A DNA stretch of 32,860 bases from Actinomycetes bacterium (GCA_024225275.1 JAAEMS010000149.1:1-32860); one strand, 5' to 3'. Counted from the stretch's first letter, positions 1-8,551 are shown. The notes: generated by a model from the letters alone, not told the origin. A program made the numbers and translations.

Positions 1-1075
1 GCTCCAGGACCGGGGCCAGAGCATCCAGAAACGCCGCCCCACTCACCTCGAGATCAAACGCCCCCAACCGCTCACGACCAGCCCCCACCAACGCCGACCG
101 CAACCCCTCATCAGACAACACCCGATCAACCCCCGCCGCCACCACCACCGACGACTTCTCCCCCAACACCAAACCCGCCCCACCCAACGTCTCAGGCACC
201 GCGGAAGACCCAAACGCCACCACCGGCAACCCATGGGCCATCGCCTCGATCAACGGCACACAGAACCCCTCATGATCCGACAAACAAACAAACACATCCG
301 CCACCCGATACCACGCCCCCAACTCCCCATCAGACACCGACCCCACCAACCACACCGCATCATCAAGACCGAGCGACCCCACCAACCCCACCAACGCCGC
401 CCAATACCGATGAGACGACATACCCCCCACCAACACCAACCGCGCCCCCGGATCAAACACCCGCCGATACACCGCAAACGCCTTGATCACATCATGCTGC
501 GCCTTGTTCGGAGACACCCTCCCCACGAACAACCACACCGACCCCCCACCAGCCCAACCCTCGAACCGCTCAACCGCCCCCTCATCAACCACCCCACCCA
601 ACCCCGCCACATCAACCAACACCGGAGCCACCCCCGTCACCCCATACCCCAACCCCACCAACTCCAACTCATTGAACGCCGAATCGGCCAGGCCCAGGGT
701 GGTTCGCGAGGCGAGGCGGGCCAATTGGTTGCGGCCCTCCATCAGCTCGATGGCGATCGGTGGCTCCCACGGCGCGTACATCTCATAGGGCGTGATGTTG
801 TGATAGTCGAGGACCAGGGTCTCGGGGCGAGCCCCGACCCACTCGGCCACCGTCGACCCGGTCGAGCAGTGGTAGAGGAGAACGTCGCCGGTGTCGGCCG
901 TTGGGAACTCCGAGATCGGCCTCCCCTCAGCCACCATGTCAGGGTTCACCTCACCGGCCCAGACCTCGGACCGAACCCCTCGGGCTCGGAGCCGGTCGCG
1001 GATGCGGATGAGATGCTGCCCGATGGCGTCGCGCGACGACAGCACCGGTACGAACTGGTGAAGGCCCTTGCTCAC
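1..1075 (-). CDS. GT4 family glycosyltransferase (3' end cut by window edge)
   Basis: Reading down from a GTG at 1075 gives 358 codons with no stop before the window edge, so the C-terminus lies outside. The protein begins MSKGLHQFVPVLSS and has two Rossmann-like halves, as in GT-B enzymes. The donor-binding half has WLFVGRVSPNKAQHD near residue 180 and the GT4 EX7E motif, EGFCVPLIE, at residues 269-277, followed by AMAHGLPVVAF. The family moves a sugar from a nucleotide donor to a glycan or lipid acceptor in the cytoplasm; donor and acceptor cannot be read here. The GTG overlaps the stop of the preceding gene by four bases (GTGA), so it is probably the fourth gene of the Wzm/Wzt export operon. 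Residues from about 135 to 345 use strikingly different codons (GGG, GTG, TTG, GCG, GAT) from residues 1-134; see findings. Confidence 0.88.
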   Translation of the reverse strand, partial: MSKGLHQFVPVLSSRDAIGQHLIRIRDRLRARGVRSEVWAGEVNPDMVAEGRPISEFPTADTGDVLLYHCSTGSTVAEWVGARPETLVLDYHNITPYEMYAPWEPPIAIELMEGRNQLARLASRTTLGLADSAFNELELVGLGYGVTGVAPVLVDVAGLGGVVDEGAVERFEGWAGGGSVWLFVGRVSPNKAQHDVIKAFAVYRRVFDPGARLVLVGGMSSHRYWAALVGLVGSLGLDDAVWLVGSVSDGELGAWYRVADVFVCLSDHEGFCVPLIEAMAHGLPVVAFGSSAVPETLGGAGLVLGEKSSVVVAAGVDRVLSDEGLRSALVGAGRERLGAFDLEVSGAAFLDALAPVLE

Positions 1076-2001
1076 GGCAGCCGGGCGGAGATGACCTGCC
1101 AGGTCCGGGCGGTATCACCGTCGATGGAAGCCGACGAGAAGCCGGAGGATCGGAGGAGAACCTCCCAGGTCTCGCCATGGAACGGGGCGTCGAGCAGGTC
1201 GGCACCCACGACGCCCACCGCCTGGGCCCAAGCAGCGGGGGTCGACCCGACGATTACCATCTGACCTTCCTGGGCCAGGGCGGTGCGGGCGGCGGCGATG
1301 CTGTGGTGACGGGTGGCTCGGTCGACGCGATCGAACCAGCCACCGATGACTACCGCGCCGACACTCCCGGCGGGCAGCGCTCTCAGATGCTCGAGCGGTT
1401 CACCGGGCCGTACGTCGATGCCGGCCCTCAGGCTCTCCACCAGATTTCGATGATGGGGCTCGATCACGTGGCCTCCGGCCAACCGGTCGACGGGGATGTC
1501 GGGACGAGCCCCGACAACCACGACCGGGTGATCGGATGGGGTCACCAGCTCCCACGCTCGGGCGAAGGCCTCATCGGGGGGCGGCGGCACCTCGACCCGT
1601 TGGCGAGCGGGGTCGGGAATCGCGTCCTCGAGACCACCGAGTCGGTCGTCGATCTCGTCGAGCGACCGGACCACGATGTCGTTGAAGGCGCTGATCTCGC
1701 CGGCCACGAACCGCAGATACCAGCTCATGGCCGGACGGAGGGCCCGCTTCACCTGGCCCACCCCCGGACGGGCACTCTCGGTGGGGACGTCGACCCCGAT
1801 GAACGATGCGGCCCGGGCCCTCTCGATCATCGAGCCCAGATCGCCCGCCACCGCGCTGGGCGGAGCCAAACGCGCGAAAGCGGCATCGAGCTCGGACTCG
1901 AGGTCGGCGGGAAGCTCACCGGACCGGCGCCGGCGGTCGACCTCCTCGTAGATGTCGGCCATCAACTGTTGCTGGTCGATCGCTCCGTCGGTCTCGTTCA
2001 T
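1072..2001 (-). CDS. Degenerate class I methyltransferase-like protein of the export operon
   Basis: This encodes 309 residues from an ATG at 2001. The N-terminal third is helical and charged (for example IYEEVDRRRRSGELPADLE), then a Pro-rich linker (VEVPPPPDE) leads to an alpha/beta half. That half resembles the SAM methyltransferases of surface-polysaccharide clusters in layout: a first strand VVVVGARPD, an acidic strand end VIEPHHRN, then LRALPAGSVGAVVIGG and LAQEGQMVIVGS. The glycine-rich GxGxG loop of motif I is absent, so SAM binding is doubtful. It lies 23 bases after the Wzt-like gene and overlaps the next glycosyltransferase by four bases, which points to a role in glycan assembly or chain-end modification. 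That role is inferred from position and resemblance; a non-catalytic partner is equally possible. Confidence 0.7.
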   Translation of the reverse strand: MNETDGAIDQQQLMADIYEEVDRRRRSGELPADLESELDAAFARLAPPSAVAGDLGSMIERARAASFIGVDVPTESARPGVGQVKRALRPAMSWYLRFVAGEISAFNDIVVRSLDEIDDRLGGLEDAIPDPARQRVEVPPPPDEAFARAWELVTPSDHPVVVVGARPDIPVDRLAGGHVIEPHHRNLVESLRAGIDVRPGEPLEHLRALPAGSVGAVVIGGWFDRVDRATRHHSIAAARTALAQEGQMVIVGSTPAAWAQAVGVVGADLLDAPFHGETWEVLLRSSGFSSASIDGDTARTWQVISARLP

Positions 2002-2024
2002 CGGTGCCCGTCTCTTCCCGTCGG

Positions 2025-3311
2025 TCAGCTCGGATCGACTCTCATGGTCACGGGAAGGTGCACCTTCCCGACCGAGCGCCCGGGGTTCATGACCTCGAAC
2101 CAGTGCCTCTGTTCTGACCAGTCATAGACGGTGCCCTCGTCGTGGGAGTGGATACCGACGGTGATCGGATAGGTACCGTCCAGGAGGGGTACCGAGGCAA
2201 AGTCGAACACGAACTCCCCCGACCCCTCGTCCAGATCGATGGTGACCTGCTCGGTATCGGTGTTGGCCCCGAACAGGGCGTTGCCGTCGCGGTCGTGGAT
2301 TCCGATGCCGAACACGACGTCGGCGGTGGCCTGGTCGGCCTCGAACTCGACGACCACCCGGAGAGGGTCCGAGGGCAGGAGGTAGCGACGGGTGTCAGCG
2401 CCCTCGTACTCGAAACGCACCCCGGTGATCCGGACCCGTTTGTTCGACTTGGCCTCCTGGGCCTCGCCGTGACTGACCTCGGACGCCTGGACATCGACAA
2501 CAGGAGTGGGGGCATCGTCGACTGGAGCCTCGGGTTCGGGGGCAGCATCAGCAAGTTCCGACTCGGCCCGTTCGAGTTGACCGGCGAAGAGGTGCTCCCG
2601 ATAGACCCGGATGCTCTCGCCCGGCTCGGCGTCGCTCACGATGAGGCCGTGATCGAGCACGACGGCCCGGGTGCAGACCTGGCGGATCTGCTCGGCGGAG
2701 TGGCTGACGATGACGATGGTCCGGCCGTCGGTCTGGAACTGGCGGACCCGGTCGAGACACTTGCGCTGGAAGGTCTCATCACCGACAGCCAGGACCTCGT
2801 CGACCAGAAGGATGTCAGGCTCGACGTTGACGGCCACTGCGAAACCGAGCCGGACATACATGCCGGAGCTGTAGGTCTTGACCGGGGTATCGATGAACTG
2901 CTCGAGCTCCGCGAACGACACGATGTCGTCGAATCGCAAGTCGATGTCGCGCTTGGAGATGCCGAGGATGCTGGCGTTCAGGTACACGTTCTCGCGCCCG
3001 CTGAGATCGGGGTGGAACCCTGCGCCCAGCTCGAGAAGTGATGCGACCCGCCCGTTCATGGTGACCGAGCCGGTGGTGGGGCGGAGGATTCCACCGGCGA
3101 TCTTGAGCAGGGTCGACTTTCCCGAGCCATTGTGACCGAGCAATCCGACCGTCTCCCCCGTGGCGATCTCGAGATCGATGTCCCGGAGGGCCCAGAAGTC
3201 CTCGCTCTGGTTGCGGCCGCTGCGAATGAGCTTCTCCTTCAGCGACTGCACCCTCTCGTGGTGGAGCTTGAACCGCTTGGAGACCCCGTCGATGGTGACG
3301 GCCGAGCCCAT
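2025..3311 (-). CDS. wzt: Polysaccharide ABC exporter ATP-binding protein, Wzt-like
   Basis: The chosen ATG at 3311 gives 428 residues and starts one base after the permease stop; an upstream in-frame start at 3380 would run back into the permease gene. Walker A is GLLGHNGSGKST at residues 56-67, the ABC signature is YSSGM near 147-151, Walker B is DILLVDEVLAVGD near 166-178, and the switch His is in IVIVSHS. After an acidic, Pro-rich linker (about 255-290) comes a C-terminal beta-rich domain of about 140 residues (ITGVRFEYEG to WFEVMNPG). It matches the Wzt carbohydrate-binding extension that selects finished chains for export. The protein would power export of a lipid-linked glycan across the inner membrane together with the adjoining permease. 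Such pairs export O-antigens in Gram-negatives, and teichoic acids or galactan in Gram-positives and mycobacteria. Confidence 0.93.
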   Translation of the reverse strand: MGSAVTIDGVSKRFKLHHERVQSLKEKLIRSGRNQSEDFWALRDIDLEIATGETVGLLGHNGSGKSTLLKIAGGILRPTTGSVTMNGRVASLLELGAGFHPDLSGRENVYLNASILGISKRDIDLRFDDIVSFAELEQFIDTPVKTYSSGMYVRLGFAVAVNVEPDILLVDEVLAVGDETFQRKCLDRVRQFQTDGRTIVIVSHSAEQIRQVCTRAVVLDHGLIVSDAEPGESIRVYREHLFAGQLERAESELADAAPEPEAPVDDAPTPVVDVQASEVSHGEAQEAKSNKRVRITGVRFEYEGADTRRYLLPSDPLRVVVEFEADQATADVVFGIGIHDRDGNALFGANTDTEQVTIDLDEGSGEFVFDFASVPLLDGTYPITVGIHSHDEGTVYDWSEQRHWFEVMNPGRSVGKVHLPVTMRVDPS

Positions 3312-3312
3312 G

Positions 3313-4245
3313 TCAGAGCTCCTCGGCGAAGTCGCCTTCGAGGCGACCGAACACCACGAAGGCCACCCAGAGCAGGCCAAGCGCCACGGCGCCCAGAATC
3401 GCGAGGTTCCGGAGGTACCAGAGCTGGTCGACGCCGGCCGGAAGGATTCCGTTCATGACCACCGCTCCGGGCCGGGTGGCGTCGATGACCCCCACGGCCT
3501 CGACCTCGACCCGGCCATAGATCGCCCGCTGGAACGTGAGCACGAGGGGGGTGGCCGGATTGAGCAGATAGCTCCAGTCGGGCAGGCGGGCCGACTCCGC
3601 CACCTGATCGGACTGGAATCGTGGTTGATACACGATGGGCGTCAGCCAGAACCAGGCCAACAACACCAACTCGAGGAGATGCTGGGTGTCGCGCAGGTAG
3701 ACGTTGGCAGCCGACAGCAGGATGGACAGCGCCGCCGTCAGGACAACGGTCACGATGAACGCGGGGATGACCAACCAGATGTAGTCCCAGGCAATGTCGT
3801 AGCGGATGACCACGAGCACACCCACGAGCACCATGCCCTGGAGGAAGAAGTGCACCAGGGTGGCTCCGACCGAAGCGAGGGGCAGGATCTCGCGGGGAAA
3901 CCAGACCTTGTTGACCAGCGAGCTGTTGCCCGTGATGGCCCCTGTCGCCGATGCCAGGCCGTTGCTGATCAGATTCCAGACGAGGAGCCCTGAGAGCAGG
4001 AACACCGGGAATTGGGGGATGCCGGCCTCGAGGATCAGTTGGAAGACCACATAGAACACGCCGAGATAGAGCAGGGGGTTGAGCATCGACCAGAGGAACC
4101 CCAGCGCCGTGCCCTTGTACCTGACCCGAAGCTCCTTGCGAACCATGCCGATCAGAAGCTCGCGATAGCTCCAGAGTGTCCTGAACCGGCGGCCGACAGG
4201 GTCTCGTCCGGAGGCGGCAGAGGAACCACGAGTCGCCGTGGTCAC
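3313..4245 (-). CDS. wzm: Polysaccharide ABC exporter permease, Wzm/TagG-like
   Basis: A GTG at 4245 gives 310 residues. The N-terminus carries the amphipathic stretch LWSYRELLIGMVRKELRVRY typical of ABC-2 polysaccharide permeases, followed by six hydrophobic segments and a conserved-looking VYLRDTQHLLELVL loop. The gene order permease then ATPase, with a one-base gap, is the usual Wzm-Wzt arrangement. An ATG at 4287 is in frame, but a TATGCT -10 box at 4272-4277 would place transcription start downstream of it, so the GTG is preferred. A much longer open frame reaching 4812 runs antisense through the start of the divergent GT-C gene and is not believed. The protein forms the membrane channel of the exporter. 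Substrate is not readable from sequence, though the rml genes nearby suggest a rhamnose-containing glycan. Confidence 0.92.
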   Translation of the reverse strand: MTTATRGSSAASGRDPVGRRFRTLWSYRELLIGMVRKELRVRYKGTALGFLWSMLNPLLYLGVFYVVFQLILEAGIPQFPVFLLSGLLVWNLISNGLASATGAITGNSSLVNKVWFPREILPLASVGATLVHFFLQGMVLVGVLVVIRYDIAWDYIWLVIPAFIVTVVLTAALSILLSAANVYLRDTQHLLELVLLAWFWLTPIVYQPRFQSDQVAESARLPDWSYLLNPATPLVLTFQRAIYGRVEVEAVGVIDATRPGAVVMNGILPAGVDQLWYLRNLAILGAVALGLLWVAFVVFGRLEGDFAEEL

Positions 4246-4271
4246 GTCTGTCGGCTCACAATCACAAGCGC

Positions 4272-4277
4272 AGCATA
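4272..4277 (-). promoter_or_regulatory. Candidate -10 box of the Wzm/Wzt operon
   Basis: TATGCT read on the minus strand fits TANNNT. A start of transcription about seven bases on would fall near 4264, giving a leader of roughly 18 bases before the GTG at 4245. No convincing -35 hexamer was seen. Confidence 0.45.
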
Positions 4278-4444
4278 TTGGCTCCATCGGATGCCGCGGC
4301 GCTTGAACTCGCCCCCATGAGACGAGGCGGGCCGCAGATGCGACCAATCCCGGGACCTCTCCAGCCCAGGTTGCCACGCCAGGAGGGGGAACTCGAGCGG
4401 GTCTCGCCCGGTTGAATGAACGGCGAGGGAGGGACCCATCGGCC

Positions 4445-4460
4445 ATGGGCCACGGCCCAT
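4445..4460. promoter_or_regulatory. Inverted repeat overlapping a promoter, possible operator
   Basis: ATGGGCC-AC-GGCCCAT is a perfect 7-2-7 inverted repeat. It sits four bases upstream of the TAAGAT -10 box of the GT-C genes, where a repressor or activator dimer would bind. A further CCCAT lies just upstream at about 4436-4440. No regulator gene lies adjacent. Confidence 0.4.
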
Positions 4461-4464
4461 CTCC

Positions 4465-4470
4465 TAAGAT
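4465..4470 (+). promoter_or_regulatory. -10 box of a leaderless promoter for the GT-C pair
   Basis: TAAGAT is followed by seven bases and then ATG at 4478, the spacing expected when transcription begins at or next to the start codon. There is no ribosome binding site before this ATG, which agrees with a leaderless message. Confidence 0.6.
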
Positions 4471-4477
4471 TGGTGCG

Positions 4478-6511
4478 ATGTCGATCCGGGGAGCCGATGC
4501 CCGACAAGACCTCGGACAGGGTGACCTCGTTCCTCTCTGGTTCGACAGCTTCGTTCGCCGTGTCGCGGTGCTGGTGGTGCTTAGTGGTTTGGCCGGAACG
4601 GTACTGGCCGTTGCGGGCAGGCTTACGCCAGTTTGGTTTCTTATGGCAACCGTTGCCGGCGTCGTCCTCGTACATCCCATCGTGGGCGGAGATCCAACAC
4701 TACGGGCGCCGCGTACCAGAAAAGCGAACCTCTGGGCCACTTTGACCGTCGTTCTCGTCGCTGCTCTCGTCGTTGGGAATGTTCTTCTCTCGTCCAACGG
4801 AGTCTTCGTCAACCGCGACCCAGGTGTCTATGAGACGACAGGACGATGGCTGGCGGACGACGGTGGACTGGTTCTCGAACACAACTCAGGCCCCTTCCGA
4901 GAGGCCGGTCTACGCGACACAGGTGCCGGCTACCAACCGGCCAACATTGGTGGACCCGGGCTCTATCCACAGTTCGCTCCCCTGACGGCGGTGTTCGCGG
5001 CGCTCGGGTGGTGGGTGGCCGGCCCACACTTCCTATTCGGGTCAACTGCTGTTCTCGCGGGTGTGGCATTGATGGTGTTTGCTCTACTTGTGGGCCGCCG
5101 GTTGGGCATGGCTTGGGCCTTCCTCGCAACCCTCGTGTTGGGAACCAACGCGATCTTCGTCTACGGCTCTCGAGAAACCCTCAGCGAGATCCCTATGTTG
5201 TTGATGCTGTTGGTCGGTCTGCTTCTGGTAGGTGACGCCGAACGCCGCGCCGATCTGCGGCTCTTCGCTCTCGGGGGCTTGACCATCGGGTTCACCACCT
5301 TGGCCCGGATCGATGGCCTGGCGCTCATGATTCCTCTTGTCCTCACCGTCGTCATTTTGTCGATCGAGCCGGGAGTCGTCGCTGGACGGAGCCTCATCGC
5401 GGCCTCATCCGGTCTCGTGGGAGCGGGACTGGGAGTCCTAGTGCTCAGGCTGCGCTCGCCCTGGTACCTCGAATCACTCTGGCCCCAGACAAGTCGACTT
5501 CTCTGGGCCATCGGCGTGGCTGTTTGTGTAGCCATCGGTTGTCGAGCAGCAAGTCGCCGTGGCTGGCTCGTTTCTGTTCGATGGAACCGCGTTCTCCAGG
5601 CGCCGCTACAAGTTGGGGCTGTTGCGGCCCCGCTTCTGGTGCTGTGGGCCCTCACCGGCCGAGTCGTCATGGCCCGCCCCATCGCTCCAGAGGCACCATC
5701 GGCAGTGCATGGAGCACTCGCTGCGCTGTGGATCAGCTGGTGGACCGGCCCGTTTCTGTTGGTGGCCGGCGCTCTTGGCTGGGCAGGCGAATGCCGGTCG
5801 TTGAGAATCGGTCCACGGAAACTCGAGACCGTCCTGACCGCATTCATAGTCGTTTCAGTCGCCGCCCTGTATCTCTGGCAGCCGAGCATCCGCCACGACC
5901 AGCTGTGGGGAGCCAGACGGTTCATTCCCGTGGTCCTACCCGGCTTCGTCGCCTACGCCGTCAGCCTGGCGGCGGCGAGTCACCGGCAGCTGTGGCATCG
6001 TTGGTACGGACCACCGGCCACAAGCATGCTCATTGCGGCGATCCTGCTCCCCAGCCTTGCCACGAGTTTCCAAGTTCGTGACCAACGATCCCAAATCGGC
6101 GCTCACGCTGTTGTGGAGGAGATGTGCACCGCCCTTCCCTCGGGATCAGCTGTGCTCATCGCAGAAGGTCAGCTGTTCCATCTGCTCCTGCCCCAAACGC
6201 TCCAGACTTTCTGCGGGGTAGATGTGGCCACCACCCGCCTCGTCGGACGTGAAGAAGTCAGCCTCGTTGGCCAACTGGCCAAGGACTGGGACGCTCGCGG
6301 CCGGCGCCTATTCATCGTGAGCGCCAATCCGCGGCCTCTGGGCGACGACTCCGGGCTGCTACCCATCGAACAGATCAACTACATCCCGTACTCGCTCGAG
6401 ACCACGACAGGCAGGCGGCCCCAGTCGATGGATATCGATGAGCGGGTGGTCAAGTCCCCTGACCAGGTCATGCGTATCTACATTCACGAGGCGACAGCGG
6501 ATGTCGACTGA
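4478..6511 (+). CDS. GT-C (GT39-like) membrane glycosyltransferase, copy 1
   Basis: From the ATG at 4478 this is 677 residues with roughly ten hydrophobic segments. The first extracytoplasmic loop holds NRDPGVY at residues 112-118; an acidic residue in this loop is the catalytic hallmark of GT-C enzymes that use polyprenyl-phosphate sugars. A later loop before a membrane helix reads PSIRHDQLWGARRFIP from residue 469, also found in the next gene. The C-terminal 130 residues form a soluble, probably extracytoplasmic domain. The likely role is adding sugars from a lipid carrier to a surface glycan or protein outside the membrane. Starts at 4412 or 4445 are in frame but lie upstream of the -10 box. 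It overlaps the next gene by 11 bases. The specific sugar and acceptor are unknown. Confidence 0.85.
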   Translation: MSIRGADARQDLGQGDLVPLWFDSFVRRVAVLVVLSGLAGTVLAVAGRLTPVWFLMATVAGVVLVHPIVGGDPTLRAPRTRKANLWATLTVVLVAALVVGNVLLSSNGVFVNRDPGVYETTGRWLADDGGLVLEHNSGPFREAGLRDTGAGYQPANIGGPGLYPQFAPLTAVFAALGWWVAGPHFLFGSTAVLAGVALMVFALLVGRRLGMAWAFLATLVLGTNAIFVYGSRETLSEIPMLLMLLVGLLLVGDAERRADLRLFALGGLTIGFTTLARIDGLALMIPLVLTVVILSIEPGVVAGRSLIAASSGLVGAGLGVLVLRLRSPWYLESLWPQTSRLLWAIGVAVCVAIGCRAASRRGWLVSVRWNRVLQAPLQVGAVAAPLLVLWALTGRVVMARPIAPEAPSAVHGALAALWISWWTGPFLLVAGALGWAGECRSLRIGPRKLETVLTAFIVVSVAALYLWQPSIRHDQLWGARRFIPVVLPGFVAYAVSLAAASHRQLWHRWYGPPATSMLIAAILLPSLATSFQVRDQRSQIGAHAVVEEMCTALPSGSAVLIAEGQLFHLLLPQTLQTFCGVDVATTRLVGREEVSLVGQLAKDWDARGRRLFIVSANPRPLGDDSGLLPIEQINYIPYSLETTTGRRPQSMDIDERVVKSPDQVMRIYIHEATADVD

Positions 6512-8528
6512 CCGGCCGGATCACCAGGAGAACGCTGGGATTGTGAACGAGGTCAACCCGCTGCACACGGCAGTCGACCATGTGGTGGGGTTCTGCGTCA
6601 TGTTGCTGCTTGCTGCCTGCCTCGTTGGCGTGCCCCTGGCGATCGTTGGATGGTTCGAGCCTCTGGTAGTAGGTCCGGCCGTCCTCGCCATGACTGTGGC
6701 AGGGAGCTCGACGCGCTACCGATCAGGTTGGATCCCTGCTACGCCACGAGGATCCCTTCTCCTACTTCTCCTGATGCTTGCAGGGCTCAGCGCCTGGAAC
6801 CTCAAGCATGCGGGTGAACATTTTGGCGTCAATCGTGACCCTGGTGTGTACTCCGTGTCGGCCGTCGGTCTCGCCGAACAGGGCGACCTTCTCTTCGAGG
6901 TTGACGAGTCACCCTTCACCGCCGCAGAAGGTCTCTCCACCAAGGGTGCCGGCTTCTATGATCGACGCTCCGGTCAGGACCTTGAAGCTCAGTTCTCCCA
7001 CCTCACCGCTGTGTTGCTGGCCATCGCCTACTGGCTGGGCGACCTGCGGCTGCTGGTCTCGCTCAACAGCCTCATCTCAGGGCTCGCTGGTCTCCTGCTC
7101 TTCGGCATGTTGCGGAGATGGGCCTCGCCTTGGGCCTCGCTGATCGGCACTGGTGTCGTCGCGTTCAGCCTGCCATTCGCCTATGTGGCCCGGGACGCGT
7201 TCAGCGAGCCTGCAAGTCTCGTCATCGTTCTCAGCGCGGTCGTGCAGCTCAGTCGGATGGCCGCTGGCCTGAAGTCAGACATCGCTGGCTGGGTCCTTGG
7301 CGGCCTCTTGGCAGGATCCTTGTTGATTGCACGAATCGACGGCGTAGTCCTTTTGCCGAGCCTGCTCGCGATGCTCGCGGTCTTGGCCATTCGCCGCCCC
7401 GAACTACCGTACTCGCACATCTCTGCAGCCGCCGGAGGAGCACTAGTCGCCGGTGCAATCGGCATGACCGACCTACGACTCCGAGGTGGGCGCTACCTGG
7501 ATGACCTCTGGCCCCAGACTCACATGGCGCTCATCTTGCTGGGGGCCGTCGTGCTCGTCGCTCCTCTTGTGGTCGCCGTTTGGCCCCGGATTCCCTTCAG
7601 GGACCGAGTCCGAGTAGTCCACGAACGTTGGACCCATCTGGTGGGAACCATCGCGGTTGGATTCGTCCTCTTCACTTGGCTCGCTCGTCCGTCGCTCTAC
7701 TCGGCCATCGGCTCCTTTGACAACAATCTGATCCGAGGTTTGCAGGCGCGAGAAGGGCTCGAATCCGAGCCAACCCGAACCTACGCAGAGAGCACCCTCA
7801 CGTGGTTGTCGTGGTACCTAGGCCCGGTTGTGCTCCTATTGGCAGCTCTCGGGGCAGGGCTCAGCAGCCTCCAGGTCCTTCGGGATCGGCTTAGCGCCTT
7901 ACTCGTCCCGCTCTTTCTCCTGGGTGGGCTCACACTGCTGTACCTCTACCGCCCTTCGATCAGTCCTGATCAGCTCTGGGCAACGAGACGGTTCGTGCCT
8001 CAAGGTCTCCCCTTTGTGGCGCTGCTGCTGGCCATAGCACTCGACCGCATCCTTGATGGCATCCCGCGACCTACTGGCCAGTGGCCTCCAAAGGTCCTCC
8101 TGGCCTTTTCCACTCTCCTTGTCCCTGTCCTCTCGTGGATCCCACTTCGAGCCGTACATACCGATCGGATGACGATCTCGGCAATCAAGACGATTTGCCA
8201 CCAGACCAGCGAGGGCCAGCCAGTCCTGATCCTGGACGACGAACTCGGACCTCAGCTCGTTCAGACGGTGCAACTGGTGTGCGGAGTGCCATCCGCCTTC
8301 ACTTCGGCTGACTCGGCCGCGAGTCTTGCGGGATTGGCCGCAGCCTGGGCGGACGAGGATCGCGAACTCTTGGTGCTCAGTGGCCCGGCAGTCGACTTGT
8401 CCAGCGTCGCGGACCTGCGACTATCAATCTCGGATCCTGCCCAAGTCCTCGAGCGGACAGTTGAACGACCCCCGGAAGAGATCCATTTCTCGTCCATCGA
8501 ACTTCGCCTCTGGTCAGTTCGGCTCTGA
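6501..8528 (+). CDS. GT-C (GT39-like) membrane glycosyltransferase, copy 2
   Basis: An ATG at 6501, overlapping the stop of the preceding gene, gives 675 residues. It is a divergent paralogue of that gene: the loop motif NRDPGVY is at 111-117, the loop PSISPDQLWATRRFVP starts at 485, and the WPQTHMALIL region matches WPQTSRLLWAI. About ten membrane segments are followed by a soluble tail (VLILDDELGPQLVQTVQLVC matches the tail of copy 1). A GTG at 6543 is an alternative start. Retention of the loop acidic residue in both copies suggests both are active and may act on successive positions of one glycan. The gene converges on the methyltransferase gene with only 23 bases between the stops. Confidence 0.84.
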   Translation: MSTDRPDHQENAGIVNEVNPLHTAVDHVVGFCVMLLLAACLVGVPLAIVGWFEPLVVGPAVLAMTVAGSSTRYRSGWIPATPRGSLLLLLLMLAGLSAWNLKHAGEHFGVNRDPGVYSVSAVGLAEQGDLLFEVDESPFTAAEGLSTKGAGFYDRRSGQDLEAQFSHLTAVLLAIAYWLGDLRLLVSLNSLISGLAGLLLFGMLRRWASPWASLIGTGVVAFSLPFAYVARDAFSEPASLVIVLSAVVQLSRMAAGLKSDIAGWVLGGLLAGSLLIARIDGVVLLPSLLAMLAVLAIRRPELPYSHISAAAGGALVAGAIGMTDLRLRGGRYLDDLWPQTHMALILLGAVVLVAPLVVAVWPRIPFRDRVRVVHERWTHLVGTIAVGFVLFTWLARPSLYSAIGSFDNNLIRGLQAREGLESEPTRTYAESTLTWLSWYLGPVVLLLAALGAGLSSLQVLRDRLSALLVPLFLLGGLTLLYLYRPSISPDQLWATRRFVPQGLPFVALLLAIALDRILDGIPRPTGQWPPKVLLAFSTLLVPVLSWIPLRAVHTDRMTISAIKTICHQTSEGQPVLILDDELGPQLVQTVQLVCGVPSAFTSADSAASLAGLAAAWADEDRELLVLSGPAVDLSSVADLRLSISDPAQVLERTVERPPEEIHFSSIELRLWSVRL

Positions 8529-8551
8529 AGTCGACGCTTGAGCGGAGGCCT

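Noticed and set aside
61..660. Apparent tandem-repeat or CRISPR-like C/A-rich tract
   Set aside because: There is no regular repeat unit or spacer; translation on the minus strand gives a normal GT4 domain, so the pattern is codon choice.
233..1264. Long plus-strand open frame of 343 codons rich in Pro, His and Arg
   Set aside because: It is antisense to the GT4 gene; it stays open because the G-poor plus strand has few stops there, and its protein is low complexity with no family features.
3313..4812. Extended 499-residue version of the Wzm permease
   Set aside because: The first 189 residues are unlike any permease, lie upstream of the -10 box at 4272-4277 and run antisense through the start of the GT-C gene.
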